DNA of 64,000 nt, from contig JAPSKP010000005.1 of assembly GCA_031181585.1 (NCBI GenBank), forward strand, positions 1 to 64,000, in the 5' to 3' direction. The notes beneath the pieces were generated by a model. The model was not told the DNA's origin. It did no database searches and was given only the letters and a program-made list of their open reading frames with translations. Of the stretch, positions 1-9,098 are shown in pieces. Source of the stretch: Lysinibacillus sp. (GTDB taxonomy: Bacteria; Bacillota; Bacilli; Bacillales_A; Planococcaceae). Made by a program: the position numbers and the translations under genes. How positions within the stretch are numbered: position 1 is the first letter of the stretch; the number at the start of each line of letters is the position of its first letter.

Positions 1-177
1 GAAACGTTTCACTCTTCGCTAAAGTCAGAAACGTTCTATCTCGACGACATTTACAGTACGACAAATGCGCACGTAAAACAAATCGTCGAAACCTATATTA
101 CCTATTATAACAATATCCGGATTCAAATGAAATTAAACAACCAGTCGCCGGTAAAATACCGCCAACTGACAGCTTAA
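1..177 (+). mobile_element. IS3-family transposase (OrfB) C-terminus, cut by the window edge
   Basis: The first frame is open from base 1 to a TAA at 175-177 (58 residues), followed by a second TAA. The residues (FYLDDI, then YITYYNNIR, then LNNQSPVKYR) match the end of the DDE integrase domain of IS3/IS150-type transposases, where YN-x-x-R and SP-x-x-Y/F-R motifs close the protein. The rest lies upstream of the window, so I cannot say whether the element is intact. I could not place its terminal inverted repeat with confidence in the bases after the stop. Confidence 0.85.
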
Positions 178-794
178 TAAGGTGTTTTCTTACTGTGTCA
201 AAAACGACACTCAGTGCCAAGAGGCGCTTAATGGTGTCTCTTTTTCCATAGGTGAAACTAATAAGATAGTAATACGGCATATTTGTATATCGCAACCGAA
301 TATTGAGCCATTTATTAATTGATCCAGTGAACCGCCTAACATACTCGTTTTTTTCAGATGAACACCTTGGCTTTATTTGGAGTGCCGGGCATCATGATAC
401 CCCAGTTTGGGCGTTTAATCCTTGTTACTACGCTTTTAATGCGAGAATTATGCCCGCAGAGGCTCGATGGAAAACCTACCGAAGAACATGCTGCTACGTT
501 TATCTTGCCGAAGAAAACGGCTCAATTTTCCAGTTACAAAGCAGCTTACATTTCAAGCGCGAAATATACATATTCGTATCTTTGTTACACTTGCTTTATG
601 CGATTAGGTCATGCCAACCTAATAATGCTAAGAAAAAGGCTCGATTCCACTAAAAGGAATTGGGCCTATATAATCAAAACCACCAACACCAATTTGTTGC
701 CACATACACTACGTACATTATGCAGTAGCTGCATGGCTTGAGCCCGCTGATACAAAACAAAATTAATCGATTTCTCAGCAAAATAAAACTTATG

Positions 795-894
795 ATTCAG
801 GACCGCTTTTCATTAAAGCCAACATTCTCGATGTCCCGTTTTGGATCAATAATTTCCCGGTTTTTCCTTAATAGGAGTCCGGGATTTTTTCTTT
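795..894 (+). repeat. Diverged repeat, copy A, ending in a terminator
   Basis: Starts with ATTCAGGACCG and ends with a CCCGG/CCGGG hairpin followed by TTTTTTC. A second copy with the same start, similar middle and the same hairpin plan lies at 2228-2325, just after the DJ-1-like gene. The two are clearly alike by eye but differ at many positions. They may be old copies of one 3'-UTR or of a small intergenic element. Confidence 0.5.
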
Positions 895-896
895 TC
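855..896 (+). terminator. Rho-independent terminator
   Basis: TCCCGG (855-860) pairs with CCGGGA (879-884), followed by a T run. No intact gene lies upstream, so it may belong to a lost gene. Confidence 0.6.
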
Positions 897-1491
897 TGCT
901 CACTAATAATCCAACGTAAAATCAGGACTTCTACTCTTTCGTAAAATTTGATTACCTTTTATTCATTAGCCATACCTGATGTTTTCAATATCTCAGCTGT
1001 TATATCACCAGGAAATTAACAATCAACAGATAGATAAACATAATAATTGAACTGGAAATGGAGTTTACTTATTAGTCGATGTATCAAAATTTAGAAGGGG
1101 AACAGCTTGTTTAGGATTTTATCTTCGCAACCTGAATTTTCCATAGAAAAGTAAATGATTACACGTCCAGCTGGAGGGGGAAAGAGAGAGGCACTGAGAT
1201 AATCTTTGGTCAGTTAGATCAAGCCGGTTCTTGTTGTCATTCGTATAATGAAATATGAAACTGCGAGGCAGTAGTAACAGGTTGAGCCTCTTAAAATGGC
1301 AGATCCGTACAATTAAGATAAGACGAAAGAAGCTGGAGTGTAAAGGACAGGGTGGCAAAACTTATAAGTATGAAGGATAAAGCAAGAGGATGTATACAGC
1401 TGATAAATCGGGAAACCATATGATGAATCTAGACAAAGTACCCATAATGAGAGAACTTTGGAGAAAAGCATAAAAGAATGGAGGAAAGTAT

Positions 1492-2175
1492 ATGGCAAAA
1501 ATTTTAGCGGTCTTATCAAGTGGATATAAGGATGAGGAAAATAAGTATGAAACAGGATGGTGGGGAGAGGAGCTTTTTGCTCCTCTGGAAGCATTAGAAA
1601 AAGCAGGACATGAGGTGGATCTAGCATCTCCATTAGGAGGAAAACCTACTGTAGACCAAACGAGTTTTTTACCTGAATATGATCCAGCGGGAACTTATAA
1701 GGTTTTATATGAATCGGGACGCGCAGACAGCACAAAGAAACTCTCTGATATAAATCCGAAAGAATATGATGTTGTATTAGTGGTTGGTGGTCACGGCGCA
1801 ATGTATGACCTTGCTAAAAATGAAGATTTACATCATATAATTAATACCATTTATGATAATGGAGGACTAGTTGCTGCTGAATGCCACGGGCCAGCCCCCC
1901 TTATTTGGACTATACGACCTGATGGCAAAAGTATTATAGAAGGAAAAAAAGTTACAGGTTATCCGGATGAAATCGAACCTGAAGGCTTACTGGATATTCT
2001 TCCATTTAGCCTAGAACAGGAAATGATAAAAATTGCTCAATATGATAAAGGGGATTTAAAGCAAAAAGCTTATGCGGTTTGGGCAGATGAGCAAATTGTT
2101 ACAAGCCGTGACCCATTTTCCTCTCAATTAATGGGTGAAGAGTTAGTGAATGCACTTGAAAAGAGAAATAAATAG
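1492..2175 (+). CDS. DJ-1/PfpI superfamily protein (Hsp31/glyoxalase III-like)
   Basis: A 227-residue type-1 glutamine-amidotransferase-like fold protein. The N-terminus (KILAVLSSG) is the first beta strand. Cys131 in the motif AAECHGPA is the expected nucleophile-elbow cysteine, and the preceding VVGGHGAMYDL segment is the usual glycine-rich strand. Length and motifs fit the Hsp31-like branch, whose members act as glutathione-independent glyoxalase or chaperone/deglycase; which activity applies here cannot be told from sequence. GGAGGA sits about 7 bases before the ATG. It is a single gene with a terminator at 2287-2325, inside the second copy of a diverged repeat. Confidence 0.85.
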   Translation: MAKILAVLSSGYKDEENKYETGWWGEELFAPLEALEKAGHEVDLASPLGGKPTVDQTSFLPEYDPAGTYKVLYESGRADSTKKLSDINPKEYDVVLVVGGHGAMYDLAKNEDLHHIINTIYDNGGLVAAECHGPAPLIWTIRPDGKSIIEGKKVTGYPDEIEPEGLLDILPFSLEQEMIKIAQYDKGDLKQKAYAVWADEQIVTSRDPFSSQLMGEELVNALEKRNK

Positions 2176-2227
2176 GGAATCTAAAAGGTGTCCTACTGGG
2201 ATGGAACCTTGAAATGGGAAAGCTTCT

Positions 2228-2325
2228 ATTCAGGACCGGCTTCATCCAAAACAAGCACTTCTGATTTTCGATTCTAATTCAATAGTAGCCCGGTTTTGTC
2301 CGATGACAAATCCGGGCTTTATTCT
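2228..2325 (+). repeat. Diverged repeat, copy B, ending in a terminator
   Basis: Begins ATTCAGGACCGG and ends with the AGCCCGG/CCGGGCT hairpin (2287-2293 with 2312-2318). It parallels copy A at 795-894 in order and length. Confidence 0.5.
2287..2325 (+). terminator. Rho-independent terminator of the DJ-1-like gene
   Basis: A 7-bp GC-rich stem AGCCCGG/CCGGGCT followed by TTATTCTT. Confidence 0.75.
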
Positions 2326-2420
2326 TATATAAGGTGCAGATATATCTTGTTAAACAAAGGAAATTGCTAGATTAGAACTGTTATTTAACATATACCTGCC
2401 AATGATTTTTAACCCTGCTA

Positions 2421-2861
2421 TCATTCAAAAATATAGCTGATAACATCGATTGCCTGATCAACCGTTTTTACGGTTACATTGGCTTTGTTTGAAAGTTCCT
2501 TTAAAGGGTGAATTAATGATTCAGGCCGGATAATAATTGTCGGCTTGTTCATCGCGATGGCTGTGCTTGCGTCCATTGCGGTATTCCATTGTTTATACTT
2601 TTCACCAAACAAGGCAATGACGATGTCCGCTTTCTGCATTAATACTTGTGTTCTGAAGTTATTTATATCAGAGGCTGCATCGTCTTTATAAAGATTGGAA
2701 GGCTGTTTTCCTAAAATCTCTTCACCAATATTGTCTGAACGGTCGTGGTTTGTCTGTGGGCCTACGAAATGCAGCGGAAGATTTTTTTCCTTTGCTTTTC
2801 GTGCTACTTCTTCCCGCCAATCATCATGAATCTGTCCTGCTAAATAAACCGTAAGTTCCAT
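2421..2861 (-). CDS. ytoQ: YtoQ family protein
   Basis: Very close to B. subtilis YtoQ as I remember it: ELTVYLAGQIH start, HDRSDNIGEEI, KDDAASDINNFR, ALFGEKYKQWNTAMDAS and IIRPESLIHPLKELSNKAN. The fold is related to nucleoside 2-deoxyribosyltransferases; the biochemical role is unknown. The frame allows starts at 2876, 2867 and 2861. The Shine-Dalgarno GGGAGGA (2874-2868) overlaps the first, abuts the second and lies 6 bases before the third, so I take 2861 (protein MELTVYLAG). Monocistronic on the minus strand. Confidence 0.9.
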   Translation of the reverse strand: MELTVYLAGQIHDDWREEVARKAKEKNLPLHFVGPQTNHDRSDNIGEEILGKQPSNLYKDDAASDINNFRTQVLMQKADIVIALFGEKYKQWNTAMDASTAIAMNKPTIIIRPESLIHPLKELSNKANVTVKTVDQAIDVISYIFE

Positions 2862-3060
2862 TTTCATTCCTCCCATACTATTTTGCTTCCATTAAATAGT
2901 ACCCAACTTAACAGAGTTTTTAAAGTAAACCTCATAAAAGCCCGGATGAAGAATATGTTGCTGAAGTTATGATATGGTTGTAAAAGAGATAAATCAGAAT
3001 GCAAAAAATATAAAAGTAACCAGATGAAATTTTATATCATCACGAGTAAGGAGACCAAAG

Positions 3061-3840
3061 ATGAATATCGGTTTAATCGGGGCGGGAGCAATCGCACATT
3101 TCTTGTTAGAAGAGCTCAATCAAAAGCAGCAGAAAAACTTACACATTAAAAGTATTTTCGTAAGGGATAAGAAAAAGTATCAGTTATTGGAAGCGGATTT
3201 TGGGGTGGAATTGTTTACGGACCTCGAGGCATTTCTTGATTCAGAAATTGACCTTGTAGTGGAGGCAGCAGATATAAATGCGGTGAAAGCTTTAGTGCCA
3301 AGGGTTATTAAACGAAAAGATGTTGTACTAATTAGTGTCGGTGCACTTGCAGATGAGGGGCTGCTGGCAGAGATGGGGTATCTAACTGATACGTACAAAA
3401 ATGAGATGTACCTGCCTTCAGGTGCTGTCGGCGGCTTGGATTTACTGCAGAATGGGAACGCGCTTGGTGCAGTAACAAGTGTTTCGTTGACAACCCGCAA
3501 ACCCGCCGGATCTTTAATTACTGAAGACATCGATGAATCTAAAATTGTGTTTGAAGGGAAAGCCATTGATGCGATTCAGCAGTTTCCCAAAAATATGAAT
3601 GTCTCAATTATCCTTTCCTTGGCAGGAATAGGGTTGGAGAAAACAAGCGTGTGCCTTATTGCTGATCCGCATATCGATAAAAATGTGCACCATGTGGAAG
3701 TGACAGGTGACTTTGGGGAAGCAGCATTTACAATTAAAAATAATCCACTGCCGGAAAATCCCAAGACGAGTTATTTAGCTGCTATGAGTATTCTGGGGAC
3801 GCTGAATAGAATCGATGACAAGCTAAAAATTGGTGGATAA
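3061..3840 (+). CDS. L-aspartate dehydrogenase
   Basis: A 259-residue NAD(P)-dependent enzyme. The N-terminal Rossmann motif is GLIGAGAIAHFL (residues 4-15), followed by DLVVEAADINAV. The central MYLPSGAVGGLDLL and TTRKPAGSL segments are hallmarks of the aspartate dehydrogenase family (NadX type), which oxidises L-aspartate to iminoaspartate or oxaloacetate plus ammonia. In some bacteria it feeds NAD synthesis; no nad genes adjoin it here, so an aspartate-catabolic role is equally possible. AAGGAG precedes the ATG. A strong terminator follows at 3899. Confidence 0.9.
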   Translation: MNIGLIGAGAIAHFLLEELNQKQQKNLHIKSIFVRDKKKYQLLEADFGVELFTDLEAFLDSEIDLVVEAADINAVKALVPRVIKRKDVVLISVGALADEGLLAEMGYLTDTYKNEMYLPSGAVGGLDLLQNGNALGAVTSVSLTTRKPAGSLITEDIDESKIVFEGKAIDAIQQFPKNMNVSIILSLAGIGLEKTSVCLIADPHIDKNVHHVEVTGDFGEAAFTIKNNPLPENPKTSYLAAMSILGTLNRIDDKLKIGG

Positions 3841-4159
3841 TTTGTTAAAAGAGCCGTTTCCAAAGTAAAATAGTAACAATAGAGAGCGGGATGTATAAAC
3901 ACGCGGACAGTCATGTGTTGTCCGTGTGTTTTGTTTTAAAATTAAGCCAACATGGTAGAAGGAAACTTATGAAAAGTATAAAATGGAATAGTGATTTTTG
4001 ATGCATGATGCTATAGCGATGATAACCCGGTTATACTATAATAATGATTTGGTTTTAAAAATCGTGAGTTACTATATAGATGCTCCATATGAGAGCTTGA
4101 TTTAAAAATTGGGGGATCAGTAACATGCTGCATCCTGTTTTGAGAGGATTTGAATAAAG
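3841..4159. other. Intergenic region between aspartate dehydrogenase and dus
   Basis: Holds the terminator at 3899-3938 and the A/T-rich promoter area of the dus gene. A TATAAT-like hexamer occurs near 4037, but I could not pair it with a convincing -35 element. Nothing else is seen. Confidence 0.5.
3899..3938 (+). terminator. Rho-independent terminator
   Basis: ACACGCGGACA (3899-3909) pairs with TGTCCGTGTGT (3919-3929), followed by TTTGTTTT. Confidence 0.85.
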
Positions 4160-5128
4160 ATGAAAGAAAATTTCTGGCAGGACTTACCGAAGCCGTTTTT
4201 TGTACTTGCACCAATGGAAGATGTAACGGATACGGTATTCCGTCATGTTGTCGCGAAAGCTGGCAGACCGGACGTATTTTTTACAGAGTTCACAAATTCG
4301 GAGAGCTATTGTCATCCAGAGGGCACCAAAAGTGTTCGTGGACGTTTACTATTTACAGAAGATGAACAGCCGATGGTAGCACATATTTGGGGAGATAGTC
4401 CGGAAAATTTCCGCAAAATGAGTATCGGTATGGCTGAGATGGGCTTTAAAGGAATTGATATTAACATGGGTTGTCCTGTGCCGAATGTTGCACAGAGAGG
4501 AAAAGGCAGCGGTCTTATCCTTCGCCCCGATGTTGCTGCTGAATTGATTCAAGCAGCAAAGGCTGGCGGGCTGCCTGTAAGCGTGAAAACCCGCCTTGGT
4601 TATAAGGAAGTCGATGAGTGGAAGGAATGGCTGACGCATATTCTAAAGCAAGATATCGCGAATCTTTCCATCCATTTACGTACAAGAAAAGAAATGAGCG
4701 CTGTAGATGCCCACTGGGAGCTGATTCCGGAAATTAAGGCATTGCGTGACGAAATCGCCCCGAACACGCTGCTAACGATTAATGGTGATATTTTAGATCG
4801 TCAAATGGGCTTAGAACTTGTTGAAAAATATGGCGTCGATGGTGTGATGATTGGGCGCGGTATTTTTAAAAATCCATTTGCCTTTGAAAAAGAGCCGAAA
4901 GAGCATAGCACAAAAGAGTACCTGGATCTGCTAAGATTACAGCTTGATCTCCATGATCAATATATAGAAGAATTACCGCGTTCGGTCACAGGACTTCACC
5001 GTTTCTTCAAAATATATGTCAAAGGGTTCCGCGGCGCAGGCGAGCTTCGAAATCAATTGATGAACACAAAATCAACAGATGAAGTACGCGCTTTGCTGGA
5101 TAGCTTTGAAGCAAACCAGATGGATTAA
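4160..5128 (+). CDS. tRNA-dihydrouridine synthase (Dus family)
   Basis: A 322-residue FMN-dependent TIM-barrel enzyme that reduces uridine to dihydrouridine in tRNA. Visible motifs are [11 protein letters not shown] (residues 14-24, flavin site), [11 protein letters not shown] (98-108, with Cys105 the expected proton donor), VKTRLGY and the [10 protein letters not shown] segment. [14 protein letters not shown] near the C-terminus is the phosphate-binding end of the barrel. The sequence is of the Gram-positive type that departs from E. coli DusA/B/C in its start. The ATG at 4160 is preceded by GAGGA. The convergent chemoreceptor gene shares its terminator. Confidence 0.9.
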   Translation: MKENFWQDLPKPFFVLAPMEDVTDTVFRHVVAKAGRPDVFFTEFTNSESYCHPEGTKSVRGRLLFTEDEQPMVAHIWGDSPENFRKMSIGMAEMGFKGIDINMGCPVPNVAQRGKGSGLILRPDVAAELIQAAKAGGLPVSVKTRLGYKEVDEWKEWLTHILKQDIANLSIHLRTRKEMSAVDAHWELIPEIKALRDEIAPNTLLTINGDILDRQMGLELVEKYGVDGVMIGRGIFKNPFAFEKEPKEHSTKEYLDLLRLQLDLHDQYIEELPRSVTGLHRFFKIYVKGFRGAGELRNQLMNTKSTDEVRALLDSFEANQMD

Positions 5129-5247
5129 TGCAAGGCGGGAGAATGAGGTAAGAAATAGTATTGATGCATCTCTAGGGTGATAACATGAATTTGATTTTGT
5201 ATTGAAAATTTTCAAGTAGAAGTTCATGCTCTCGATTAACCCGAATA

Positions 5248-5287
5248 AAAATCCTTACAAACAGTGGTCACTGTTTGTAAGGATTTT
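5248..5287. terminator. Bidirectional terminator between dus and the chemoreceptor gene
   Basis: A perfect 19-bp inverted repeat (5248-5266 with 5269-5287) with A-rich and T-rich flanks, placed between convergent genes. Confidence 0.9.
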
Positions 5288-5289
5288 AT

Positions 5290-7335
5290 TTATAGTTTAA
5301 ATTTTGAAACTGAGCCGGTTAATTTTTCGACTTGGTCCTGTAAATGATTTGCATGAATAGTTACTTCAGAAGTGGCTGATGTTTGTTCCTCGATTGAACT
5401 TGCAATTTCCTGTGTTTCAGCTGTGACTTCAGCTGTCATTTCATTGATCATTTCCATCGACGATAGAACGACATTTTTTTGCTGCTGCATAGTCAACACA
5501 TTTTCCATCGTATTGGAAATAGATACTTTCATATTTTCCAATGTATTTGAAAGCTGTGTAATTGCATGATCTACCGTTTCAACGGCTATTTTTTGTTCTT
5601 CACTGATCTCGTTTGTTTGCTTCATTACTTGGACCAGCTGCTGTGTATCCTCTAAAATACTTACGATGATTTGTTGAATATTCCTTGTCGCTGCTTTTGA
5701 ACTTTCCGCTAAACTTCTTACTTCATCTGCTACAACTGCAAAACCTTTGCCATGTTCTCCGGCTCTGGCAGCTTCAATTGATGCATTAAGTGCCAGTAAA
5801 TTAGTTTGTTCAGTAATTTGAGCAATTACATTTGTAACTTCCGAAATAGACTTCGTTTTTTCATCTAAATTGCCAGTTACAATCGTTACTTCATTGAACG
5901 CGCTTTCTAGATTCGTGTAAGACTGTTCTAGTTGTTGTACTTTATCAATGCTTGTATGCACTTCTACTAGCGCTTCATTCGCATCATCTACCATTTGCTG
6001 AGATTTCATTTCAATTGATTCGATACGATCTGCTAATACATGAGTGGCTGTAGAACCATCCTGCATTTTTTCTGCTTGTGTACTAGTATTCATAGCGATT
6101 TCTTCGATACTATTGGATACATTATTTAATGCTTGTTCATTCTCTTTTGCAATAATGGCTAAACTATTAGAGGAATGTTGAATTTTATTTGTATTTTCAT
6201 TTACTTGTACGATTAAGTCTCGTACTTGATCCAGCATTTGATTGTAGTGATTTGCTAAATCTGCAATTTCGTCCTTTGAATTTGTTTCAAAACGTGAAAC
6301 AAAATCCCCGCTTGCTGTTTTTTCGAATACTTTTTTAAATCGATTAAAAATCCCGACTAATTTACGTGCCATAAAATAGGCAAATAGACAACCGATTAGC
6401 AGCCCAATAGCCATTGAAATCCAACCAGCCATGACGAAATCCTTCAATTTCTCTGCGTAATTATTAGTGTCAACTAAAGAAATGATTTGCCATTTGTTTT
6501 TTTCAATCGTTTGAATTTCACCTGCATAATTCACACCTGCCCATTCAAACTGTTCAACTTCTTTATTTCCGCTACCAGCATCTGAGAGCCATTTGAATTC
6601 TGTTGCTAATTCGCTGGGGTCTAATAAATCCGATACTCCTTCAATTTTACCGGAATTTTCAGCTTTAATGTTTTTCCCATCCCCGTCTTCAATAAATGAA
6701 GAAACTATCAGGCCATTTGGATCAACTATCATTAATTTTGAAGATGCCCCGTCTTCAATGCCTTCACGGATTGCACCAATTGTTGAGAAGTCTATGTCAT
6801 AGCCGACTGCTCCTACAAGCTGTTCGTTTTTAAACACTGGTGCAATAACAGCCGTCATTAGTTTGTTTACTCCCGTATCCAAATAAACATCTACCCATTG
6901 TAAGCTGGGGTTTGCAGTTAGCTTTGCGAATGTTTGAGAATCACGAACGTTCCAATCATAATTAATTTGAGGCGTCATATGTATTTTATTAGTTTCAAAA
7001 TCCATAAAGTAGACTGAGAAGTAGTCGTTGTTTTGGCTTTTTAATGTATTGGTGATTTTGTCGATTTGCGAATAATCAACTTGCTCATTACTTAAAATCG
7101 TTTCAACAACTTGACCAAATTGTAAAACACTTGTTTCATAGTTCAGTAAACCTAATGATACTTGCTCAACTGCATTTTTAGCGCTGTCAGTAGAGGATTG
7201 CCGATTTTCTTCATCTAAAATATTACGTACAGTCCACTGAGTAAAGATGACTGTAATTCCGACTGCTATCACGATAGCAAAGGAAATAAACATCATCCAT
7301 TTTGCTTTTAAAGATAAGTTTTTTAAAAAGTTCAC
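5290..7335 (-). CDS. Methyl-accepting chemotaxis protein, dCache type
   Basis: A 681-residue transmembrane chemoreceptor. One membrane helix lies near residues 12-33. An extracellular region of about 270 residues with a double-Cache pattern follows ([26 protein letters not shown]), then a second helix near 300-325 and a HAMP segment. The long cytoplasmic coiled coil carries the conserved hairpin tip [19 protein letters not shown]. Caches of this type usually bind small metabolites such as amino or organic acids; the ligand is not predictable here. The start is GTG, with an AGGAAG site somewhat far upstream. No che genes are nearby. Confidence 0.93.
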   Translation of the reverse strand: MNFLKNLSLKAKWMMFISFAIVIAVGITVIFTQWTVRNILDEENRQSSTDSAKNAVEQVSLGLLNYETSVLQFGQVVETILSNEQVDYSQIDKITNTLKSQNNDYFSVYFMDFETNKIHMTPQINYDWNVRDSQTFAKLTANPSLQWVDVYLDTGVNKLMTAVIAPVFKNEQLVGAVGYDIDFSTIGAIREGIEDGASSKLMIVDPNGLIVSSFIEDGDGKNIKAENSGKIEGVSDLLDPSELATEFKWLSDAGSGNKEVEQFEWAGVNYAGEIQTIEKNKWQIISLVDTNNYAEKLKDFVMAGWISMAIGLLIGCLFAYFMARKLVGIFNRFKKVFEKTASGDFVSRFETNSKDEIADLANHYNQMLDQVRDLIVQVNENTNKIQHSSNSLAIIAKENEQALNNVSNSIEEIAMNTSTQAEKMQDGSTATHVLADRIESIEMKSQQMVDDANEALVEVHTSIDKVQQLEQSYTNLESAFNEVTIVTGNLDEKTKSISEVTNVIAQITEQTNLLALNASIEAARAGEHGKGFAVVADEVRSLAESSKAATRNIQQIIVSILEDTQQLVQVMKQTNEISEEQKIAVETVDHAITQLSNTLENMKVSISNTMENVLTMQQQKNVVLSSMEMINEMTAEVTAETQEIASSIEEQTSATSEVTIHANHLQDQVEKLTGSVSKFKL

Positions 7336-8125
7336 TTGTTCACATCTTCCTTTAACCTATATATTTACCTCGGCTCCTAAAAATAGGAATCTTAATACAG
7401 ATAGAAGTATATATGTGTGTAGGTCTTTTGTCTATTTGAATAGGAGAAAAACATAGTAAATATATAATAGTTATAATTTTCGAACTAATATTACTATTTC
7501 GATATTCTTTTTAAAAATAAATGGGCCGGCTGGATGATAGAAAATTTGAGGATAAGATTTTAGCAAGAATTCATGAGAAGGGGGCTAAAAATCCAACTGT
7601 GCAAGTAAGGGAGCTGCATTTAGAGGGTTAATAATGTTAGCTATAAAAAGATGGTCTTATGCAGTTTGAATGTATAATTCTAAAACTCATACTCCTAATA
7701 TAGTTATTTTAGATGTTGTTTTCTTCTCGCAGCCAAGTTGCCGCATGGTTAGAAGTAGCAGCGTAAAACGAAATAAATTCGCCTCGGCAAAATAAAAATT
7801 ACCCTTTCAAGGCGAATCACCATTAAAATAAATTTTTCCTATTTCAAGCTAATTCCTTCTTCATAGTATCCCGGCTTCAACCTACTGTGAACCCAGGTAT
7901 TTATATGGGAATATTCGTTTATTTACTCTTCGTAGAAATCTAGAAACATGTCTTCAGGAAAAAGAGCTGGAAAGTATAAATAGTTACTATAGTATATTAA
8001 TTTTTGCCTTTAGTTTTTGCCCATATAAAGAGGAATGCTCTCTTTATTCCTTGCTACAGTTATGTGTCTTAAAACTTATTTCCTTTTTGCCAGAAAGCTC
8101 CGCTGATTTTATAATAAAACGGGTT
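7336..8125. other. 790-bp gene-poor stretch
   Basis: Contains the upstream region of the chemoreceptor gene and nothing clearly coding. A 36-codon frame at 7521-7631 (+) lacks a ribosome binding site and resembles nothing I know. An ATTCGCCT/AGGCGAAT pair near 7790-7830 could form a loose hairpin. Confidence 0.5.
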
Positions 8126-8851
8126 TTACTCGTGTTGTTCCCCAATATGGCTTAAGAGTGATTCTGTTAATTCCCGCCTTATTTTTGTAATATGCCTTTC
8201 CATGAGCTGTTTAGCCTGGTCTGCATCCCCAGCTGCAATTGCCAAGTAAATTTCTTTGTGTTCATCAATCGTTTCTTGCGTGCGTTCTGGATCTTTCAAA
8301 CGTTGGTTTCTTGTAGCGCGGATCGTGTCCTGCATATGTTTGCTGAGTGTTTGGAATAATTGTAGAAATATTGAATTGTGTGAAGCAAGAACAATATTAA
8401 TATGGAAGCTTAAGTCAGCCTGAATTCCTAACTCTATATCCTGTTTCGCTTGAGCCATCATTTCTAATGCTTGGCGAATTCGTTCTAAATCTTCAGAAGT
8501 GGCTCGTCGTGAAGCTAAAAAGGCACACTCTACCTCAAGTGCCTGCCGAAGCTCTAGCATTTCATATAGTAGTTTTTTTTCTGTTTTTATGATTGTAGAG
8601 GAAAGATCTTCTCCTAATGTATGGCTTTCTGATGCTTTAATAAAGCTGCCGCTGCCTTGTTTAATTTCAAGAACTCCTTTTATCTCCAGCTTCCGAAGTG
8701 CCTCTCTAACCGATGTCCGGCTTACATTAAAACGACTTGCCAACTCCCTTTCAGTCGGGAGTTTTTTCCCGGGCTGTAAATCTCCGCTTAAAAAATCTTC
8801 CTTTATTTGATCAACAATTACTTGATAAGCTTTTTTCTTTGGTTGTGGCAT
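8126..8851 (-). CDS. GntR/FadR-subfamily transcriptional regulator
   Basis: A 241-residue regulator. The N-terminal winged helix carries PGKKLPTERELASRF, VSRTSVREALRKLE and GSGSFI (residues 27-71), typical of GntR proteins. The C-terminal all-helical FCD domain shows D-x(3)-H (SFHINIV), RATRN and the EHKEIYLAIAAGD...MERHI pattern that usually coordinates a metal and binds a carboxylic-acid effector. It is divergent from a hydroxy-acid dehydrogenase/transporter operon and likely represses it through the TTGGACCAA palindrome at 8982. This is the LldR/GlcC/PdhR style of arrangement. Confidence 0.9.
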   Translation of the reverse strand: MPQPKKKAYQVIVDQIKEDFLSGDLQPGKKLPTERELASRFNVSRTSVREALRKLEIKGVLEIKQGSGSFIKASESHTLGEDLSSTIIKTEKKLLYEMLELRQALEVECAFLASRRATSEDLERIRQALEMMAQAKQDIELGIQADLSFHINIVLASHNSIFLQLFQTLSKHMQDTIRATRNQRLKDPERTQETIDEHKEIYLAIAAGDADQAKQLMERHITKIRRELTESLLSHIGEQHE

Positions 8852-8945
8852 TATCTATGTCACTCCCCTCGATTACATAGTCCTTTAAACGTTTTAATCA
8901 TACAGAAGTAACGCAAGATTAGCAATTTAATAAAAATAATAATTA

Positions 8946-8990
8946 TTGATATTTTCAGAATATTTAGTACAATAATAAAGGTTGGACCAA
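8946..8990 (+). promoter_or_regulatory. SigA-type promoter with GntR operator for the hydroxy-acid operon
   Basis: TTGATA (8946-8951), a 16-base spacer and TACAAT (8968-8973) form a plausible SigA promoter. The perfect palindrome TTGGACCAA (8982-8990) falls at the expected transcription start and resembles the TGGT-N-ACCA core bound by FadR-type regulators. Binding there would block initiation. Assignment to the divergent GntR protein is inference. Confidence 0.55.
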
Positions 8991-9098
8991 TTTGAAGAAT
9001 AGGGGAAATTGGTATGACATGTATATTTATAATTCAACCAATCAAAATACAGTTAACGAACACAGGGAAAGAATGCGAGTAAAGAGGGGGAGATTAAA

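Larger units (their letters stand above)
181..1491. other. 1.3-kb stretch without a recognisable gene
   Basis: Several overlapping short frames occur on both strands, but none has a good ribosome binding site plus a recognisable product. The only clear structures are a hairpin terminator near 855-896 and the repeat copy that contains it (795-894). The last 20 bases carry the GGAGGA ribosome binding site of the next gene. Its position beside an IS end suggests a decayed insertion-prone spacer; that is inference. Confidence 0.6.

Noticed and set aside
98-295. Minus-strand 65-codon frame
   Set aside because: It lies antisense across the end of the IS3 transposase and the bases after it, with no product similarity.
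303-741. Two overlapping plus-strand frames of 116 and 127 codons
   Set aside because: Neither has a ribosome binding site or a recognisable product, and amino-acid make-up is irregular. More likely decayed or non-coding DNA beside the IS end.
1119-1633. Minus-strand frames before and over the DJ-1-like gene
   Set aside because: Rich in Phe, Leu, Ser and His as expected from antisense of A/G-rich DNA; one overlaps the real gene.
7521-7631. 36-codon frame MGRLDDRKFEDKILARIHEK...
   Set aside because: Looks protein-like but has no ribosome binding site and no family I know; kept only as a note.
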